Counted from the first letter of the stretch, positions 35,264-43,301 are shown. The stretch is 64,000 nt of DNA from Arenibacter sp. 6A1 (GCF_012272855.1 NZ_JAAXCQ010000021.1:32008-96007); one strand, 5' to 3'. The notes: generated by a model not told the origin, from the letters alone. Made by a program: numbers and translations.

Positions 35264-35415
35264 ATTCATCAGCATTAATAATAATGTTATTGGCACAAGG
35301 GACCATGATATTTTTGGCAGGATATTTTTTTTATAGGGTATTGACTACCCCGCCAAAACAAGAGCCCGATTCCTACTCCGAGAATGACGATGTTGCAAAC
35401 AGACAAAAAGAGTAG
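35260..35415 (+). CDS. MetS-like NSS transporter small subunit
   Basis: The 51-residue protein starts MNSSALIIMLLAQGTMIFLA and has one membrane helix and a hydrophilic, Pro/Asp-rich tail. It overlaps the NSS gene by ATGA (35260-35263). In Corynebacterium the small subunit MetS is required for methionine uptake by MetP, and the same pairing is annotated widely. The size, topology and coupling fit this role; sequence proof is limited. Confidence 0.78.
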   Translation: MNSSALIIMLLAQGTMIFLAGYFFYRVLTTPPKQEPDSYSENDDVANRQKE

Positions 35416-35418
35416 GTT

Positions 35419-36297
35419 TTGAATAAGAAGCTAGGTAAATCCCATTTCAGTTTTAATAGACAAGAACGAAGTGGGATTTTCTTTTTGCTTTTTATCATAG
35501 TGTTTATTCAGCTCCTTTATTTCTTTGCGAAGGCATATTATGTGCCAATTGACAAGCACAGCCTACAGGTAGATCATGAAGTTCAGTTGCAGTTAGAGGA
35601 ACTAAAGAAACAGGCCGCCCTGCAGGACACCATAAAACCTTTTCCGTTTAATCCTAATTTTATCACAGATTATAAAGGCTATGCCTTAGGGATGACACCT
35701 GTTGAGATTGATAGGTTGCACCGTTTTAGGGAAAAGGGGCGCTTTGTAAACTCGGCTATAGAATTTCAAGAGCTGACCTTAATTTCAGATTCTTTGTTAA
35801 AGGAGATAGCTCCTTTTTTTAAGTTTCCTAAATGGACACAAGAGTCAAGAGGCAAACCAATTAAAAAGAAAACTAAAGTGGTTGCTTCGTCCTATTCTTA
35901 TCAGGATATAAATTTGGCCAGTCCGGACGATCTTAGATTGATAAAAGGAGTGGGGGAGGTGCTGTCTCAGCGCATTGTTAAGTTTAGGGATAGATTGGGT
36001 GGTTTTATAACGGAAGAACAACTGTACCACGTGTATGGCTTGGAGAGGCAAGTGGTGAAAAAAATCCTAGAAAAGTATAAGGTGCTTAGTACTCCAGAAG
36101 TGCAAAAAATTAATATTAACAGTGCTACTGCCAGTGATATAGCAAAATTAGTGTACATTAACAAAGTCCTTGCAAAGGAAATTGTACGGTATAGGGAAGA
36201 GAACAGATTAATTCATTCATTTGATGAATTAACGAAAATAGAAAATTTTCCAACCGAAAAAATAGCGGTAATTCAATTATATTTGGCGTTAAAATAA
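35419..36297 (+). CDS. Membrane-anchored helix-hairpin-helix protein
   Basis: The 292-residue protein has one N-terminal membrane helix (about 20-38) and three ComEA-type helix-hairpin-helix segments, including INLASPDDLRLIKGVGEVLS and ININSATASDIAKLVYINKV. Such domains bind DNA without sequence specificity; whether it takes part in DNA uptake is unknown. The start is TTG at 35419, because a stop lies directly before it and the next ATG is far into the protein. It lies 3 bases after the MetS-like gene. Confidence 0.85.
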   Translation: MNKKLGKSHFSFNRQERSGIFFLLFIIVFIQLLYFFAKAYYVPIDKHSLQVDHEVQLQLEELKKQAALQDTIKPFPFNPNFITDYKGYALGMTPVEIDRLHRFREKGRFVNSAIEFQELTLISDSLLKEIAPFFKFPKWTQESRGKPIKKKTKVVASSYSYQDINLASPDDLRLIKGVGEVLSQRIVKFRDRLGGFITEEQLYHVYGLERQVVKKILEKYKVLSTPEVQKININSATASDIAKLVYINKVLAKEIVRYREENRLIHSFDELTKIENFPTEKIAVIQLYLALK

Positions 36298-36309
36298 AAA
36301 ACTTATTCA

Positions 36310-37473
36310 ATGAACTTGAACTCAGGTGCGGAAATGAATTTTGATTATTCAGAAACTTTGGAATTGGTAGCTTCTTCTGCCAGGGAATTCGCAGAACAAT
36401 ATATTAGACCACATGTCATGGAATGGGACGAGGCGCAAACCTTTCCTGTAGAAGTTTTTAAAAAAGCGGGAGAACTGGGCTTTATGGGGGTGTTGGTACC
36501 GCAAGAGCTAGGGGGTTCCGATCTGGGGTATCACGAATATATTAAAGTAATTGAGGAGATTTCCATCGTAGATCCTTCTATAGGGCTTTCTATCGCTGCA
36601 CATAATTCTTTATGTACCAACCATATTTTGTCTTTTGGAAACGAAGCGCAGAAAAAGAAATGGATCCCTAAGTTGGCCACGGCCGAATGGATAGGGGCCT
36701 GGGGGTTAACGGAACACAATACCGGTTCCGATGCGGCCGGTATGAGCACTACAGCTGTAAAAGATGGAGATTCCTGGGTAATCAATGGGGCAAAAAACTT
36801 TATAACCCATGGTAAAAGTGGGGATATAGCAGTTGTAATTGTCCGCACGGGAGAGAAAGGTGATAGCCATGGTATGACAGCTTTTGTGATTGAAAAGGGT
36901 ACGCCAGGTTTTAGCAGTGGGAAAAAAGAGAATAAACTTGGGATGAGGGCCAGTGAAACGGCAGAATTGGTTTTCGATAACTGTCGAGTGCCCGATGCCA
37001 ACCGATTAGGAGAAGTAGGAGATGGTTTTATACAGTCCATGAAAATATTGGACGGAGGTAGGATCTCTATCGGCGCTTTGTCTTTGGGGATTGCCAAAGG
37101 TGCCTATGAGGCCGCTTTAAAATATTCCAAGGAAAGAGTGCAATTTGGGAAGCCAATAAGCAAGTTTCAGGCTATTTCCTTTAAGTTGGCCGATATGGCA
37201 ACAGAAATAGAAGCTTCCGAATTATTGTTGCACAAGGCTGCCTTTCTGAAAAATGAAGGGCGCAACGTAACCAAATTAGGGGCTATGGCAAAAATGTACG
37301 CTTCCGAGGTTTGTGTGAGAGTTGCTAACGAAGCGGTACAGATTCACGGTGGCTATGGTTATACCAAAGACTTTCCTGTAGAGAAGTTTTACAGGGATTC
37401 TAAACTGTGTACCATAGGCGAGGGGACAACCGAAATCCAGAAAATCGTCATTGCAAGAAATATTTTAAAATAA
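36310..37473 (+). CDS. Acyl-CoA dehydrogenase
   Basis: The 387-residue FAD enzyme has GAWGLTEHNTGSDAAGMSTT, then GAKNFITHG, and the C-terminal HGGYGYTKDFPVEKFYRDSK with IGEGTTEIQKIVIARNIL. The probable catalytic Glu is in that last segment. It oxidises acyl-CoA esters in fatty-acid or branched-chain amino-acid breakdown; the chain-length preference cannot be read. It is 12 bases after the HhH gene. An alternative start lies at residue 9. Confidence 0.93.
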   Translation: MNLNSGAEMNFDYSETLELVASSAREFAEQYIRPHVMEWDEAQTFPVEVFKKAGELGFMGVLVPQELGGSDLGYHEYIKVIEEISIVDPSIGLSIAAHNSLCTNHILSFGNEAQKKKWIPKLATAEWIGAWGLTEHNTGSDAAGMSTTAVKDGDSWVINGAKNFITHGKSGDIAVVIVRTGEKGDSHGMTAFVIEKGTPGFSSGKKENKLGMRASETAELVFDNCRVPDANRLGEVGDGFIQSMKILDGGRISIGALSLGIAKGAYEAALKYSKERVQFGKPISKFQAISFKLADMATEIEASELLLHKAAFLKNEGRNVTKLGAMAKMYASEVCVRVANEAVQIHGGYGYTKDFPVEKFYRDSKLCTIGEGTTEIQKIVIARNILK

Positions 37474-37476
37474 TTA

Positions 37477-37506
37477 TTTGATTTCTAGTATTAATCTTTA
37501 TATTTG
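37477..37506 (+). promoter_or_regulatory. rpsU promoter
   Basis: TTTG (37477-37480), 18 bases, then TATATTTG (37499-37506), close to the Bacteroidota consensus. It lies 35 bases before the rpsU ATG. Confidence 0.75.
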
Positions 37507-37526
37507 CAGCCTTAATCATAAAAGAG

Positions 37527-37533
37527 AGGAGGT
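37527..37533 (+). promoter_or_regulatory. Strong Shine-Dalgarno sequence of rpsU
   Basis: AGGAGGT lies 8 bases before the ATG, within a longer purine run GAGAGGAGG. Such a sequence is exceptional in Bacteroidota, whose ribosomes hide the anti-SD with bS21, bS18 and bS6. Published work on Flavobacterium johnsoniae links the retained SD of rpsU to autoregulation by bS21. Confidence 0.85.
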
Positions 37534-37541
37534 TATCGCCC

Positions 37542-37736
37542 ATGTTAATTATACCAATAAAAGAAGGAGAGAATATCGATAGAGCTTTAAAGCGTTTCAA
37601 GCGTAAGTTCGACAAAACAGGTACAATGCGTCAGTTAAGAAGTCGTCAGCAGTTTAATAAGCCATCTGTGCTTAATAGAGCTAAGATTCAAAAAGCTGCC
37701 TATATTCAAGGACTAAGAGATCAAGAAGAAATCTAG
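37542..37736 (+). CDS. rpsU: 30S ribosomal protein bS21
   Basis: The 64-residue basic protein begins MLIIPIKEGENIDRALKRFK and ends in KIQKAAYIQGLRDQEEI, typical of Bacteroidota bS21. It sits near the 3' end of 16S rRNA. In this phylum it helps sequester the anti-Shine-Dalgarno tail. The strong SD upstream suggests that ribosomes lacking bS21 translate this message preferentially. A strong terminator follows, so it is monocistronic. Confidence 0.96.
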   Translation: MLIIPIKEGENIDRALKRFKRKFDKTGTMRQLRSRQQFNKPSVLNRAKIQKAAYIQGLRDQEEI

Positions 37737-37763
37737 ATTTTAAAGTTTCTTAAAATAATTTAT

Positions 37764-37802
37764 AAGACCGTCTAAATGCAAGTTTAGACGGTCTTGTTGT
37801 TT
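37764..37802 (+). terminator. rpsU terminator
   Basis: AAGACCGTCTAAA (37764-37776) pairs perfectly with TTTAGACGGTCTT (37783-37795), 13 bp with a six-base loop, followed by GTTGTTTTT. Confidence 0.9.
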
Positions 37803-37926
37803 TTAGGCCTTTTCGGTGCTTGCGTCGTCCTGGTATTTGGGCGTAGGACTTTGGGTGTGGTCGGTGCAATGGCTGGTAAAAGTGTTGCCGCCCTAATTGG
37901 TTAAGGTTGGCGGGGGTGTTTTATAT

Positions 37927-38016
37927 GGGCGTTCCCCTAGCGGGTCGCTCTTTCCGCTGTATCTTTTTTAGCCGGCCAGGCCAACTAAAAAAGGATGTCG
38001 CTGCAATAGCTAACGC
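37927..38016 (+). repeat. GC-rich repeat element, copy A
   Basis: The element opens with GGGCGTTCCC and closes with CTAACGC. Between them lie GCTGTATC, an inner hairpin TTTTTTAG/CTAAAAAA with a GC-rich loop, and GGATGTCGCTGC. The same blocks appear in the same order in copy B on the other strand. It has no coding capacity. Confidence 0.7.
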
Positions 38017-38137
38017 TTTTCTTTGATAAGCAATTAGCAGTATTCAATCCATAAATATACTTTCTGTACTTCCCTGATTAGCGTTGACCGTTTTTAGACA
38101 TTTGATAATTGCCAACTTGTTATTGTTAATCGAAACT

Positions 38138-38217
38138 GCGTTAGGGATGGCGGCGGCATCCCCGCAGCAGCGCAAGGGATATAGCCAACAGCCCGCCCGA
38201 CGAAGGAGGGAACGCCC
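38138..38217 (-). repeat. GC-rich repeat element, copy B (inverted)
   Basis: Read on the minus strand it opens GGGCGTTCCC, then GGCTATATC, then GGATGCCGCCGC, and closes CTAACGC, matching the block order of copy A. The variable parts differ: copy A has a T-run/A-run hairpin where copy B has CCTTGCGCTGCTGCGG. The two copies face each other 121 bases apart. Confidence 0.7.
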
Positions 38218-38512
38218 AAATTATCTTGATAAAAGCTACCGGGAATAGGAACGGCTTAGTATTAAATGCTAAAGTCCTTACTTTTTTTAATGGCATATGC
38301 TATTTTTTTGGCGTTCATAGAGGGCTTGTTTTTATATTGAAAAAGATGGGGGTCAAAAAGTTAGGGAGCAAGAGGGTTGTAATCTTGTTTTTGTAAGGGG
38401 GAATTAATTTGTAGTTGTTGATTATTACTGTTGTAAAAGTGCTGTTTTCTGCATATTGTTTCTTAATTTTATAAGGTTACCTATTTATTATATTCACCTT
38501 GTAGCTTCCGAT

Positions 38513-39403
38513 ATGGCTGTCGATTCCTTTATAAATTATTTGTCCCTGGAGAAGAACTACTCTCCGCATACCTCTGTAGCTTACGAAAAAGATCTAGAAG
38601 AATTTAAGGGGTTTTGTAAGGAGGAGTTGGAATTGGAAGATATAGCTTCTGTTTCGTATAATATTATAAGGAATTGGATTGTTGCTTTGGTAGATTCCGG
38701 GGTTTCTAATAGAACCGTTAACCGTAAAATTGCCTCCTTGAAAGCGTATTATAAATTTCTTTTGGGAATTGGAGCGATCGATGTGAATCCTTTGGCGAAG
38801 CACAGGTCGTTAAAAACGGATAAAAAAGTTGAGATTCCGTTTTCCGAAGCAGAAATGGTAAAGGTGTTTTCTGAGCTTTCCTTCGAGGATACTTTTGCGG
38901 GAAAAAGGGACAGGTTGATTATAGAGCTTTTTTATGTTACCGGAATTAGGAGGGCGGAACTGATAAGTCTTAGTTTGCAAAATCTGGATTTAGGGGCCAA
39001 TACCATTAAGGTAATAGGGAAAAGAAATAAAGAGAGGGTGATTCCGATTTTGGAAATTACCAAAGACTTGTTTTTGGAGTATTTGGAGGTGCGTTCCCAA
39101 TTGCCGTTGATCGCGGATGCGGAATATGTTTTTCTTACCAATAAGGGAGATAAAATGTACGATACCCTTGTGTATAGAATAATAAATAAGTATTTTAGTT
39201 TAGTGTCCTCTAAGGTGAAAAAAAGCCCACATATTTTAAGGCATACTTTTGCAACACATTTGCTTAATAACGGGGCAGAGTTAAATGCTGTAAAAGAATT
39301 ATTGGGACATGCGAGTTTGGCTTCCACACAAGTGTATACCCATAATAATATATCGGAATTAAAGAAGGTGCATTCCAATGCTCATCCAAGGAGCAAGGAA
39401 TAG
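38513..39403 (+). CDS. Tyrosine recombinase, XerC/XerD type
   Basis: The 296-residue recombinase has an N-terminal SAM-like DNA-binding domain and a catalytic domain. The catalytic residues are visible: Arg in GIRRAELISL, His-x-x-Arg in HILRHTFATHLLNNG, the His of LGHASLAST, and the nucleophile Tyr in QVYTHNN. Its size and position next to hpf fit the chromosomal Xer enzyme that resolves dimers, not an integrase. The ATG at 38513 was chosen over a TTG at 38456 because MAVDSFINYLSLEKNYS begins the family. Confidence 0.92.
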   Translation: MAVDSFINYLSLEKNYSPHTSVAYEKDLEEFKGFCKEELELEDIASVSYNIIRNWIVALVDSGVSNRTVNRKIASLKAYYKFLLGIGAIDVNPLAKHRSLKTDKKVEIPFSEAEMVKVFSELSFEDTFAGKRDRLIIELFYVTGIRRAELISLSLQNLDLGANTIKVIGKRNKERVIPILEITKDLFLEYLEVRSQLPLIADAEYVFLTNKGDKMYDTLVYRIINKYFSLVSSKVKKSPHILRHTFATHLLNNGAELNAVKELLGHASLASTQVYTHNNISELKKVHSNAHPRSKE

Positions 39404-39451
39404 CGCTAGAGAGAACAGTTTTATTGTATAACAAAATTAACACTTCATTCT

Positions 39452-39754
39452 ATGAAAGTAAATGCACAATCAGTAAATTTCACGGCAAACGAACAATTAA
39501 TAGGCTTTATCCAGACAAGGTTAGATAAGATGGAGCTCTTTTATGATAAGGTAATAAGTTCGGATGTGTATCTTAAGGTAGAGAACACCAGTGCCAAGGA
39601 GAACAAAATAGTGGAAATTAAAGTCCTTGTTCCCAAGGATAGTTTCATTGTAAAAAAACAGTGTAAGTCTTTTGAGGAGGCTATTGATATGGCTTGCAGT
39701 TCTTTAGAGCGTAAATTGGTAAAGCGAAAAGAAAAAATGCGTCTAAATGCGTAA
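39452..39754 (+). CDS. hpf: Ribosome hibernation-promoting factor (HPF/RaiA type)
   Basis: The 100-residue protein is the short type, with VNFTANEQLIGFIQTRLDKM and the ending SFEEAIDMACSSLERKLVKR. HPF binds the decoding centre of idle ribosomes. There is no C-terminal dimerisation domain, so it is not the long type. It lies between the recombinase and the tRNA-tuf cluster. Confidence 0.9.
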   Translation: MKVNAQSVNFTANEQLIGFIQTRLDKMELFYDKVISSDVYLKVENTSAKENKIVEIKVLVPKDSFIVKKQCKSFEEAIDMACSSLERKLVKRKEKMRLNA

Positions 39755-39770
39755 AAAAAATCAAAAATAT

Positions 39771-39801
39771 TTTGCAGAACTGAAAAAACCTTCTACATTT
39801 G
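39771..39801 (+). promoter_or_regulatory. Promoter of the tRNA-tuf cluster
   Basis: TTTG (39771-39774), 19 bases, then TACATTTG (39794-39801): a full consensus match. It lies 49 bases before tRNA-Thr. Confidence 0.8.
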
Positions 39802-39850
39802 CACACCGTTAGCAATAGCGGTCTTCTTTTGAAGAGAAAGAAGAGCAAAA

Positions 39851-39924
39851 GCCGATGTAGCTCAGCTGGCTAGAGCAGCTGATTTGTAATCAGCAGGTCG
39901 TGGGTTCGAGTCCCTCTATCGGCT
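39851..39924 (+). tRNA. tRNA-Thr (TGT)
   Basis: The acceptor arm GCCGATG pairs with TATCGGC (one G-U), the D arm and T arm (GGTTCGAGTCC) are standard, and the anticodon TGT is at 39885-39887. No CCA is encoded. Confidence 0.96.
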
Positions 39925-39979
39925 CAAAAATTAAAAGAAGGTCTTCGGATTTTCAACGTTCTTTAAAATTTTAAGTGTT

Positions 39980-40061
<82 letters not shown>

Positions 40062-40151
40062 CAACGAATCGAAAGATTTGAGTACGAAAGTACAGCGAAA
40101 TAATTTTTGAAATATTGAATATAATTTTTAGGTTTGCCTGGAAATTAAATT

Positions 40152-40224
40152 GCGGGAGTAGCTCAGTTGGTAGAGCGTCAGCCTTCCAAGCTGAATGTCG
40201 CCGGTTCGAACCCGGTCTCCCGCT
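40152..40224 (+). tRNA. tRNA-Gly (TCC)
   Basis: The acceptor arm GCGGGAG pairs with CTCCCGC, and the T arm reads GGTTCGAACCC. The anticodon TCC is at 40185-40187. Confidence 0.96.
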
Positions 40225-40269
40225 CTATTTTAAAAACAAAAGGCTCCTTCGTATGGGGCTTTATGTGAT

Positions 40270-40277
40270 TATATTTG
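40270..40277 (+). promoter_or_regulatory. Possible internal promoter for tRNA-Thr2-tuf
   Basis: TATATTTG matches the -7 box exactly and has TTCG 18 bases upstream. It lies between tRNA-Gly and the second tRNA-Thr, before a palindrome, and could give tuf a separate promoter. Confidence 0.45.
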
Positions 40278-40311
40278 AAAGGGCTTGGCGTCGTCGTCGG
40301 GTTTTTTGCGC

Positions 40312-40330
40312 GACCAAAAAGTTTTTGGTC
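40312..40330. repeat. 9-bp palindrome between tRNA-Gly and tRNA-Thr2
   Basis: GACCAAAAA and TTTTTGGTC flank a single G. With only one unpaired central base the site is better suited to binding a dimeric protein than to an RNA hairpin. It lies 35 bases after the internal -7 box. Confidence 0.5.
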
Positions 40331-40394
40331 TGAAATTTTTGATCTTTGAGTAAGTGCTTATAAGTATAAGTCTCTCGGGTGTTAAGAGAAAAAT

Positions 40395-40466
40395 GCCGGT
40401 GTAGCTCAGGGGTAGAGCGTTTCCTTGGTAAGGAAGAGGTCATGAGTTCAAATCTCATCATTGGCT
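40395..40466 (+). tRNA. tRNA-Thr (GGT)
   Basis: The acceptor arm GCCGGTG pairs with CATTGGC through two G-U pairs, the T arm is AGTTCAAATCT, and the anticodon GGT is at 40427-40429. It lies directly before tuf, as in E. coli thrT-tufB. Confidence 0.94.
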
Positions 40467-40520
40467 CAATTAAGGCATAATTTGTACACTAATATAAACT
40501 AAGAATTAAATTTAACAAAC

Positions 40521-41708
40521 ATGGCAAAGGCAACATTTGATCGTTCCAAACCGCATTTAAATATAGGTACTATTGGACACGTGGATCACGGTAAAACTAC
40601 ATTGACTGCTGCGATTACTACGGTATTGGCTAACGCAGGTCTTTCTGAATTGAGAAGTTTTGACTCTATTGATAACGCTCCAGAAGAAAAAGAAAGAGGT
40701 ATTACAATTAATACATCTCACGTAGAGTATTCTACTGCGAATCGTCACTATGCACACGTAGATTGTCCAGGTCACGCGGATTACGTTAAGAACATGGTTA
40801 CTGGTGCTGCTCAAATGGACGGTGCGATTTTAGTTGTTGCTGCTACAGATGGTCCTATGCCACAAACTCGTGAGCACATCCTTTTAGGTCGTCAGGTTGG
40901 TATTCCAAGAATCGTTGTTTTCTTGAACAAAGTTGACATGGTTGATGATGAGGAGTTGTTAGAGTTAGTAGAGATGGAAGTAAGAGAATTGCTTTCTTTC
41001 TATGAGTATGATGGTGACAATGGTCCTGTTATTTCTGGTTCTGCTTTAGGTGCATTGAATGGTGAGCAAAAATGGGTTGATACAGTTATGTCTTTGATGG
41101 AAGCTGTTGATAGCTGGATTGAATTGCCACAGAGAGATGTTGATAAGAACTTCTTGATGCCTGTTGAAGATGTATTTACAATTACTGGTCGTGGAACTGT
41201 TGCTACAGGTCGTATCGAAACAGGAGTTGCTAACACTGGAGATCCAGTAGAGATCATCGGTATGGGTGCTGAGAAATTGACTTCAACTATTACAGGGGTA
41301 GAGATGTTCCGTAAGATATTGGATAGAGGTGAAGCTGGTGATAACGTAGGTCTTCTTTTGAGAGGTATTGATAAGACTCAGATCAAAAGAGGTATGGTAA
41401 TCTGTAAGCCAGGTTCTGTGAAGCCACACGCTAAATTCGAAGCTGAGGTTTATATCCTTAAAAAAGAAGAAGGTGGACGTCACACTCCATTCCACAATAA
41501 CTACCGTCCTCAGTTCTACGTAAGAACAACTGATGTTACTGGTACTATTAACCTTCCTGAAGGAGTAGAGATGGTTATGCCAGGTGATAACCTTACTATT
41601 ATTGTAGATCTATTGTCTCCAATCGCTTTAAATGAAGGTTTGCGTTTCGCAATCCGTGAAGGTGGTAGAACAGTAGGTGCTGGTCAGGTAACTAAGATTA
41701 TAGACTAA
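40521..41708 (+). CDS. tuf: Elongation factor Tu
   Basis: The 395-residue GTPase delivers aminoacyl-tRNA to the ribosome. The P-loop is [10 protein letters not shown], the G3 [12 protein letters not shown], and the G4 NKVDM. The three EF-Tu domains are complete. Codon use is strongly biased, as expected for a very abundant protein. It is preceded by four tRNA genes and followed by tRNA-Trp and secE. Confidence 0.98.
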   Translation: MAKATFDRSKPHLNIGTIGHVDHGKTTLTAAITTVLANAGLSELRSFDSIDNAPEEKERGITINTSHVEYSTANRHYAHVDCPGHADYVKNMVTGAAQMDGAILVVAATDGPMPQTREHILLGRQVGIPRIVVFLNKVDMVDDEELLELVEMEVRELLSFYEYDGDNGPVISGSALGALNGEQKWVDTVMSLMEAVDSWIELPQRDVDKNFLMPVEDVFTITGRGTVATGRIETGVANTGDPVEIIGMGAEKLTSTITGVEMFRKILDRGEAGDNVGLLLRGIDKTQIKRGMVICKPGSVKPHAKFEAEVYILKKEEGGRHTPFHNNYRPQFYVRTTDVTGTINLPEGVEMVMPGDNLTIIVDLLSPIALNEGLRFAIREGGRTVGAGQVTKIID

Positions 41709-41729
41709 TATTGAATATATTACATGAAG

Positions 41730-41753
41730 GGTGTCTTGCTCTTGTGAGACACC
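41730..41753. repeat. Hairpin between tuf and tRNA-Trp
   Basis: GGTGTCT (41730-41736) pairs with AGACACC (41747-41753), and ACATG/CATGT can extend the stem. There is no T-run, so it may be a processing site that separates tuf mRNA from tRNA-Trp. Confidence 0.45.
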
Positions 41754-41768
41754 TTTCCATGTAAATAT

Positions 41769-41841
41769 ACGGGCGTAGCTCAGTTGGTAGAGCACTGGTC
41801 TCCAAAACCAGGTGTCGGGAGTTCGAGTCTCTCCGCCCGTG
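41769..41841 (+). tRNA. tRNA-Trp (CCA)
   Basis: The acceptor arm ACGGGCG pairs with CGCCCGT, and the anticodon CCA is at 41802-41804 in a CTCCAAA loop. Its charging level would be read by the trp leader peptide at 26.1 kb. Confidence 0.96.
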
Positions 41842-41894
41842 CAAAACAAGATTGGTCAGTAGGTCGATTATAATGTTTTAAAGAAATTTTAGAA

Positions 41895-41943
41895 ATAGGG
41901 CCCGTAAATTTTAAGCTGATACGCTAAAATATACGTGCCCTAT
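41895..41943. repeat. Long imperfect hairpin between tRNA-Trp and secE
   Basis: The arms 41895-41916 and 41923-41943 match over about 21 bp with two mismatches and one bulge, around a six-base loop. The outer parts are ATAGGGC and GCCCTAT. There is no T-run, which argues against an intrinsic terminator and suggests an RNase III-type processing site. Confidence 0.6.
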
Positions 41944-42018
41944 AATAGAAAGATAAGGTTATGAGTTTGTTCTAATCTGAGTCTTTCATTTTTGGTTAAA
42001 ATAAAAATATTTCGCGAC

Positions 42019-42207
42019 ATGTTAACATATATAAAGGAATCTATAGACGAACTTAAGAATAACGTGACTTTGCCTCCGAGAGAGGAATCTACCAATCTTA
42101 TGGTGGTAGTTGCGGTATTTTCTATTATCTTTGCGCTTGCAACTTGGGGTGTTGATACTTTGTTGGGAGAATTAATACTGTTGTATTTTAATAGCATAAT
42201 AAATTAA
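42019..42207 (+). CDS. secE: Preprotein translocase subunit SecE
   Basis: The 62-residue protein has an amphipathic helix (MLTYIKESIDELKNNVTLPP) followed by one membrane helix, the normal bacterial SecE. It clamps SecY in the inner membrane. The ATG at 42019 was chosen over a TTG at 41992. It lies 10 bases before nusG. Confidence 0.94.
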   Translation: MLTYIKESIDELKNNVTLPPREESTNLMVVVAVFSIIFALATWGVDTLLGELILLYFNSIIN

Positions 42208-42217
42208 GAAGTGCCTT

Positions 42218-42769
42218 ATGTCGGAAGTGTTGGATAAGAAGTGGTATGTTGTAAGGGCAGTTAGCGGTCAAGAAAATAAAATCAAAGGTTATATAGAGGC
42301 TGAAGTTGCTAGACTTGGTTTCGAAGATTATTTGGAAGAAGTATTGGTGCCTACTGAAAAGGTTGTTCAGATAAGAAACGGGAAGAAGATAAACAAAGAA
42401 CGTGTTTATTTCCCTGGTTATATCATGATCAAAGCAAACCTTGGAGGGGAGATGGTGCATATTGTTCGTTCTATTACTAATGTAATCGGGTTTTTAGGGG
42501 AGACTAAAGGAGGAGATCCTGTGCCTTTAAGAAGATCGGAAGTGAATAGAATGCTCGGAAAAGTAGATGAGTTGGCGGTGAAGACCGACAGCGTGGCGAT
42601 TCCGTTTGCGTTCGGCGAAACTGTTAAGGTTATCGACGGACCATTTAATGGCTTCAACGGGACCGTTGAAAAGATTAATGAAGAAAAGCGTAAGCTTGAG
42701 GTAATGGTGAAGATCTTCGGAAGAAAAACACCGTTAGAGTTAAGTTATATGCAGGTAGAGAAGATTTAA
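42218..42769 (+). CDS. nusG: Transcription termination/antitermination factor NusG
   Basis: The 183-residue factor has the NGN domain from KKWYVVRAVSGQENKIKGYI and a C-terminal KOW domain around VIDGPFNGFNGTVEKINEE. It binds RNA polymerase and links it to Rho or to the ribosome. It is the usual neighbour of secE and rplK. Confidence 0.96.
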   Translation: MSEVLDKKWYVVRAVSGQENKIKGYIEAEVARLGFEDYLEEVLVPTEKVVQIRNGKKINKERVYFPGYIMIKANLGGEMVHIVRSITNVIGFLGETKGGDPVPLRRSEVNRMLGKVDELAVKTDSVAIPFAFGETVKVIDGPFNGFNGTVEKINEEKRKLEVMVKIFGRKTPLELSYMQVEKI

Positions 42770-42794
42770 CAAGAACTGTTACATATATAGTTAA

Positions 42795-42827
42795 AAAGTG
42801 TTGTTGCTTCCAAAACAAACACACTTT
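42795..42827 (+). promoter_or_regulatory. Possible leader hairpin before rplK
   Basis: AAAGTGT (42795-42801) pairs with ACACTTT (42821-42827), in the nusG-rplK gap. In many bacteria the L11 leader carries an L1 binding site for autoregulation; this could be one, but the characteristic internal loop was not confirmed. Confidence 0.35.
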
Positions 42828-42843
42828 AAATTCAATTTAAACA

Positions 42844-43281
42844 ATGGCAAAAGAAGTAAGTAAAGTAGTTAAACTACAAGTTAGGGGAGGTGCTGCGAAT
42901 CCATCGCCACCGGTCGGACCCGCTTTAGGTGCTGCCGGGGTCAACATTATGGAGTTCTGTAAGCAGTTTAATGCTCGTACGCAGGACAAAGCTGGTAAAG
43001 TTTTACCAGTAGCGATCACGGTTTATAAAGACAAATCATTTGAATTTGTTGTAAAGACACCGCCGGCGGCAGTTCAATTAATGGAAGCGGCTAAGATTAA
43101 AAAAGGATCTGGCGAGCCTAACAGAAACAAAGTGGCAAGTGTATCTTGGGATCAGATCAAGTTAATTGCCGAGGACAAAATGGTAGATCTAAATGCTTTT
43201 ACGGTTGAATCCGCTATGAGTATGGTAGCTGGTACAGCTAGATCTATGGGTTTAAAAGTTTCAGGTAATAGACCTTTTTAA
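42844..43281 (+). CDS. rplK: 50S ribosomal protein uL11
   Basis: The 145-residue protein has [20 protein letters not shown], then [15 protein letters not shown], and the C-terminal RNA-binding part ending [15 protein letters not shown]. It forms the base of the L7/L12 stalk. Confidence 0.97.
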   Translation: MAKEVSKVVKLQVRGGAANPSPPVGPALGAAGVNIMEFCKQFNARTQDKAGKVLPVAITVYKDKSFEFVVKTPPAAVQLMEAAKIKKGSGEPNRNKVASVSWDQIKLIAEDKMVDLNAFTVESAMSMVAGTARSMGLKVSGNRPF

Positions 43282-43301
43282 AATCTTAAAAGCAATTTAG
43301 A

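Larger units (their letters stand above)
37803..38512. other. 710-base non-coding region with GC-rich repeats
   Basis: No gene is supported between the rpsU terminator and the recombinase start. The region is locally GC-rich and holds two related, inverted repeat elements (37927-38016 and 38138-38217). The stretch 38220-38512 returns to AT-rich sequence with no clear promoter box. Confidence 0.65.

Noticed and set aside
38138..38217. Repeat elements as integron attC sites
   Set aside because: The ends GCGTTAGGG and GGGAACGCCC do not fit the attC boxes GTTRRRY and RYYYAAC, and no integron integrase or cassette is present; the nearby recombinase is XerC/D type.
38513..39403. Recombinase as a phage or island integrase
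   Set aside because: Size, catalytic motifs and the hpf neighbour fit the housekeeping Xer type; no attachment repeats at the nearby tRNAs and no mobile genes were seen.
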